Source: Aquatica leii (lineage: Eukaryota; Arthropoda; Insecta; Coleoptera; Lampyridae). Taken from it: a DNA stretch of 64,000 bases. The DNA lies in NCBI GenBank assembly GCA_035610365.1, contig CM069432.1, forward strand, positions 227,872,532 to 227,936,531. The letters are read 5' to 3'. Positions 59,103 to 64,000 of this stretch are shown here, one piece after another (the stretch's first letter is position 1; the number at the start of each line of letters is the position of its first letter). The position numbers and the translations under genes are program-made. A model generated the notes under the pieces. The model was not told where the DNA came from. It was given only the letters and a program-made list of their open reading frames with translations, and did no database searches.

Positions 59103-60267
59103 CACTAGGTTTCAAATAAAATTCACCACATAGAAGCTGTAGACGTTTGGGGCTGAAATTTTGTATGTAAAACTGTTATATATAGACAAATAAATGATTA
59201 AAATTTCGAATAAAATGATGTATTCAAAAAATATACATAGTGTTATCAACATCTCCACGCTTCTTTTCGTTTTATTTCGGAACCTTTATCGTTGTAGTTT
59301 TTCAGATTTTGTTTTAGATCTAGTTAATTGTTGTCATTCTTTGTAAGTGTCAGAATGCCACGAGTTCGCAGACGAGGTCATTTTCAACAATTAACGGCTT
59401 TTGAGAGAAGGTGAATTATTGGTATGCAGGAAGCTGGGTTGGGATATCGTAAAATCGCCAGAAGATTAGGACGTACTCATCCAACAATATTAAGAACATG
59501 TGAAGGATGGCAGGAGGAACAGTTGCAGACACGCATGAACAAGAAGATCGTCTGCTAAGAAGAAGTGCCGTTCAAGACTCTTGGAAACCATCGCGTTCAG
59601 TTGAAATAAACTGAATACGAGGAGTTGGTTGCAGAGTCTCTATGAGTACTATTTATCGTCGAATGCGCTCTTTTGGATTGCGATCATATCGACCAAAGTC
59701 TCGTATTCCTCTAACACGTCACCACCAAAGAGTCAGGCTTTAATGGTGCCAAGCCAGAGAACATTGGGTACATGAATAGAACAACATTATTTTTTCTGAT
59801 GACTCTAGGTTCTGTTTATGGCACTCGAACGGGCGTACACGTGTGCGAAGACCTATAGGACAACCCTACGATTTACAATTTGTACAACGAAGACATACTG
59901 GCTTAACACCTGGTGTAGTGATTTGGGGTGGCATTTATTGAGGAGGCCGCTCTCCTTTAACATTTATCCAAGGCACGTTAAATGCTCGACGTTACATCAA
60001 CATCTTAGAACCAGTTCTTCTACTTCTTCTTCAATAACGCCCAGAAGCTATCTTACAACAAGATAATGCGCCACCGCATGTGGCAGTAATGACACATAGA
60101 GTTTTTAAAGAGAATGACGTAAATTTGCTATCGTGGCCTGCTAGATCGCCAAATTTATCGCGAATAGAACATGTCTAGGACATGATAAACAGAAGACTGC
60201 GTCATCTAGCTCACCATCCAAATACCATAGAAGAATTCTATGTGGTGCATTTTATTTGAAACCCAGT
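59103..60267 (+). mobile_element. Tc1-like (DD34E) transposon, nearly whole
   Basis: The terminal repeats at 59109-59133 and 60238-60262 match at 24 of 25 bases (core TCACCACATAG at the inner edge, GTTTCAAATAAAAT at the outer). A few further matching bases lead to TA on both sides (59101-59102 and 60268-60269). Total length is about 1.16 kb. The transposase gene fills 59355-60240. Of the DNA transposons in this window it is the best preserved. Confidence 0.85.
59355..60240 (+). pseudogene. Tc1-like transposase, lightly broken
   Basis: The start MPRVRRRGHFQQLTAFERR leads to IIGMQEAGLGYRKIARRLGR and THPTILRTCEGWQ, a paired-type helix-turn-helix. The middle reads GVGCRVSMSTIYRRMRSFGL-like sequence. 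The catalytic half is one frame with three stops: FSDDSRFCLWHSNGRTRVR (first Asp, near 59800), then LTPGVVIWGGIY, LTFIQGTLNARRYINILEP, LQQDNAPPHVAVMTHRVF (second Asp, near 60062), LLSWPARSPNLSRIEHV and MINRRLRHLAHHPNTIEEF. I count 34 residues between the second Asp and the Glu, the DD34E spacing of Tc1. A frameshift and at least one stop lie in the N-terminal half. The family's usual length of about 340 residues is nearly kept. Confidence 0.85.
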
Positions 60268-60479
60268 TATTAAAAACAGTGAAAAAACGTAGGTTATTTG
60301 TCATTAAAATAATTTCAATGTGGAACTAGTCCTGATTAGTGAACAATGATACTATTGTAGAAGTTAAATATTAATAATTCCTATCTTACAAATTATGTTA
60401 CCTGGAGAACTTACAACACTGAGTTACTATTCTAATAGGAAAGTAAAAAGAACTATTCTGCTAGATGAAAGAGTGATGT

Positions 60480-60860
60480 AACAGTTGACAAGATCTGAAG
60501 TAACACAAGTATATCCACTAGATGATTAGTGTGGATCTTGTATAGATGTCGACAAGATCCATAGACGGTCTTTTTTTCGTCCATGGATATTTTAAGAATA
60601 TTTGCTGCACGTCTATATCCATATAATGTCACACCTAAGAACGTATATAAAATGGGACTTCTATGAACTATACTAGAATACTTTATGGACTATCACATTT
60701 AACATTCGTCCATCAACGCAATATGTACATGATATGGATATCGCTCTATGGACATACTTCGGTTATGTGTATTTGAGCAATCAATAAACATTTATTATTT
60801 ATCCATGACCGTATGCAAATATCTTATATCGACACAACACTTGCGTCCATAAAATGTCCT
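60480..60860. repeat. Cluster of TCCATAGAC / GTCTATGGA-like words with a perfect hairpin
   Basis: TGGATCTTGT and ACAAGATCCA (60532-60561) are perfect 10-bp arms around a 10-base loop. Over the next 300 bp the words TCCAT and ATGGA occur about ten times in both orientations (TCCATAGAC, TCCATGGATA, TATCCATAT, CTATGGAC twice, ATATGGATAT, TATCCATGAC, GTCCATAA). This density is unusual here. A decayed tandem repeat or a protein-binding array are possible. I cannot name it. Confidence 0.5.
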
Positions 60861-63800
60861 GTGTTATTTGAGAATACGTTTCTTTGTACTATAGTTAAAT
60901 ATTTGCGTTAATACCTAATAGAAGCAAAGTATTTGAAAGAAAGTTTTGTTTTATACGCTATGGATTAGTTTAACATATACTATGTATTGTTTTGCAAACA
61001 TCTTAAGTATATTTAGTTTTTTAAAAGTGAATTCCTAAGTTATCCGTAGTTTCGTATATACACTTTTTTTCTTATTTTTAAATAACATTGCCACATTAAA
61101 TATTACTAGAATGGTAGGTAGTCAGCTATTGATTAGCCACAAATTATAAAATACGATAAATATTGCTTACGATTGTAATAATTTTAAGGAATTTTATAAT
61201 GGAATATCGAAAACTTTACTGTTAGGTATCAGATTTTAGAGAATTTACAAAATTCGGTTAGGAATTCGATGCTTTTCATTTCCGTCTTAGACACAATGAA
61301 TATAAACCGTTGTTATCGTATACTTTAAATTTATAATACCACATTAGAAAATTTTTGTTTTTAATTTTGCAATAGTTTTTGTCTAAGTATCGTAATAACA
61401 AATCACATTAAAAAAAAGTGTAATGCAGTATAAAATGTATTTTATTTTTAGTAATCACTAAAATAGTAAGGTTTAATCGACGATAGTTCTTAATTATATA
61501 TTTTTTCAAAGGTACACAGCTTCATTTAAAATTTATGCATTTATTAAGGATAACAACTTCATGTCTTCTTTGTATCATGTAATAAATGTCGATAAATCAA
61601 AGATTTTTCTCGGCAATGATTGCAATACTTCTACATCCGTAAAACAAGTCACGATATTACCTCCTAATTTCTAAGCCAAAGGTTAACATCAAAATTGATC
61701 ATGAATATGTCATAAAAATTTTAAACACCGCATACGTTGTTTAGAATTGACATTCGTACTTAAAAATTCCGCTTTCTTAATTGAGTAGATTATATAGCTT
61801 ACTAAATCAATACTAATATCTATTACACGATTTTTATTTTTAATATCAAAAATAATTATCTACGTCTAAAAATGATCGTGCTTCATGGTGGTCTTTTTAC
61901 AGAAGCGAAATACAAATTAGTGTCGAAAGGTACAAACTCTGAATAAAAAGAAATAAGCGTTTCTTCGAAGATGTAACGTGTAATCATTGAGAAAAACTAA
62001 AGCAAATAAACCTATCCTGTAATTTAGAACGTTACAGAAGCTATAAACTTTATTCGAATAAAACATATTGAATAACATAGTTGGTTGTTCTATAATTTTT
62101 GTTTACAAAAATTGTTTAACAACTTAATTATTCTTATAAAAACTGCTGATGTTCATCAACGCAGATATCGTGACAAACATTGCATCAAGCCATTTTCAGT
62201 TTTTTACTTCATCACTGTGATAATGTAAATTTAATTTTATATTATTATTACCACCTGTTTTATGAGAACTTGACCGTAACTACTTATACAGTAGGTACCT
62301 ACAAGTAGATACGTGATATTATTTGATGAAACTCATTGTTTACAGTCTCATCTCCAATAAAGCGCATTATTTGTAGTTACAGCTAATAACACGTTAAATT
62401 ATAAATAACAAGAGGAAATCTCGAGAAAATTTGCTACATCCATATTTAACGATTTTTTTATATATCTATCGCCTCGAATAGAAAAATGTTTACTATTCAA
62501 ACCGAGAGAAAGTTAAAATAAACAATGCATATTTTCTAGTTTTAGAGCTTCTTTATACTTAATATTTTGAAATGTTCTGGGCACGTGGATAATGCGCTTG
62601 GCCGCTTACGATGTGTTCCGAATGATCACCGGAGGGCATCACGCTAACGATCAAATCGCAGATTGTATCTGAGATTTCTGCTAATTTCCTTTTAAAAAAA
62701 ATCTATGTAATTACCTAATTACAACATTTTCATACGTCTACAAAGTAAGATGGGTGCTAGAAGAATACGATCTAATTGTGTAACTTATGCAATCAGCTGC
62801 GTGAGAATTCCAAATTCAAAAATGCTTATGCAATTGCTTTTTTATTACCACTTCTATACATTTTCACTAAATTTTAAATTAGAAACAAGTTATGCCTGTT
62901 TTTTGTGAAGTTGTTTATATTTACCTGCTATTGTTACTTCTTAACGTGAATGCTTCTTTACGAAGTTAATGTGAATTCTTCAATTTCTTCAACAATCTCA
63001 TATACGTAATGGTACATATCTGAAATTATAATTTTAAAATTAATACCTTTTTAATTAAAACAATTTTAATGAATTGTATAGATAAAATACATTTAGATTA
63101 TAATTATTAAAAATAAATCACACACCATAATATTTCAATTATGGTATGTTAATTTGATTGTGCAATTGGCTTAGTTCGGTTAACGTAAAACATAACTTCG
63201 ATTAAGAATTATATTTTAAACTACTACATTTTGTTGCGGTGGCTATGAAGCAGATGTTAAAATGTCTCGCCACATAGAAAACGGATTTGTGCAACAGCGC
63301 TGAAAATAAGTGCATCAAAAATGTAAAAAATAATGAAAACGTCAAGCTTGAAAGAATGATTAAAGGCATCAAAACGCCCTGTTTTAACAAAATAATATTT
63401 TTTAAGTTATGGTTTAGAAACGATTATATTGTATATAATTATACGTAAGTTTATACATTTTTTGTTAAATCTGTCGATACCAGCGTACAAAAAATAGAAA
63501 TATTATTTTAATTCTTGAATATTGTAATCCAAGTCACATTATAAAGAATTTTTACTAAAGCGTCCTAAATATTACCAATTCAATATTTTAAAACATTTAT
63601 TAAATTAACACATCGTATATAACTAACAAGTTTAAATATAAAAAAAATCTTAGTCACGTAAGTTCGGAATGCCTAGACTGTACTCTATCATTTAATATAC
63701 GTTTTCTGCAATGCATTTTTATATTGTTAATTGTTCTCATATATGAAATGGCACTTAATTTCTTAAACCACGTAACCAGTACCTTTCATTCATTTCCAAC

Positions 63801-64000
63801 AATAATTGATTAAAGTCTAAAGAAATGAGTTAGAAAATTATCATCGCAAAAATGTTACAAATGAGTCTTTTCTATGAAGTTTGTCATAAGACATTAAAAA
63901 AATGTGTTTCACTTAATTTTGGTGCTTGTGTTTAGTTTACTCGAAACTTTAAACAACGATATTGTTTAAACTTGATAATTATGTTTGATGAATGCCAATT
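60861..64000. other. AT-rich stretch; one GC-richer patch at 62.57-62.67 kb
   Basis: Nothing was recognised apart from the patch 62573-62669. There one plus frame reads VLGTWIMRLAAYDVFRMITG then GHHANDQIADCI, and one minus frame is also open. In such AT-rich surroundings this could be a host exon or a transposon coding remnant. I recognise no family. Confidence 0.35.

Noticed and set aside
1-64000. CRISPR arrays, bacterial operons, rRNA genes
   Set aside because: No regularly spaced repeats, no ribosomal RNA words and no prokaryotic gene organisation were seen anywhere in the window.

Overview
The window is eukaryotic nuclear DNA from an arthropod, most likely an insect. It is strongly AT-rich, has no long uninterrupted host gene, and carries one eukaryotic-type tRNA-Asn. 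Its recognisable proteins all belong to transposon families common in insects: Tc1/mariner, jerky/pogo, piggyBac, hAT, P element, Crypton, LINE and Ty3/gypsy. The insect order cannot be read from this sequence. I could not assign any protein-coding host gene with confidence.

Layout. 0-5 kb: a relic with a GQN motif, a head-to-head repeat with a hammerhead-like core (1.6-1.9 kb) and copy A of an unnamed conserved arthropod protein family (4.5-5.3 kb). 5.5-8.5 kb: a jerky/pogo-like transposase gene split by a complete DD41D mariner-like element with about 100-bp inverted ends. 10.6 kb: a dispersed repeat with a second copy at 56.0 kb. 12.4-13.1 kb: a 750-bp unit with inverted ends that contains the tRNA-Asn-like gene. 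13.4-14.5 kb: a second hammerhead-like repeat, then a Crypton-type tyrosine recombinase relic. 14.9-16.7 kb: a piggyBac element still flanked by TTAA. 20.2-21.2 kb: LINE reverse transcriptase. 21.7-27.2 kb: two copies of one jerky-like element, together with a repeat block that recurs at 31 kb. Comparing the two blocks reveals a 1.3-kb insertion.

35.0-40.3 kb: an open 176-codon N-terminal half of the unnamed family, a transposase-domain relic, and C-terminal copy B of the same unnamed family. 41.9-46.2 kb: a hAT transposase gene interrupted by a P-element (THAP9-like) copy about 2.9 kb long. 47.0 kb: a 235-bp MITE. 50.9-52.2 kb: a Ty3/gypsy fossil on the minus strand. 53.7-54.9 kb: a deleted hAT element. 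55.0-56.0 kb: a LINE ORF1/endonuclease piece. 57.0 and 59.1-60.3 kb: two Tc1-like elements, the second nearly whole. The rest is AT-rich DNA in which I recognise nothing.

The genes do not form a pathway. They are independent mobile elements, and their nesting gives a relative order of insertion: jerky before mariner, and hAT before P. The most interesting items are the three relics of the unnamed family, the Crypton, the hammerhead-like repeats, the tRNA-bearing unit and the two clean nested insertions. Family assignments rest on remembered motifs, since no search could be run.
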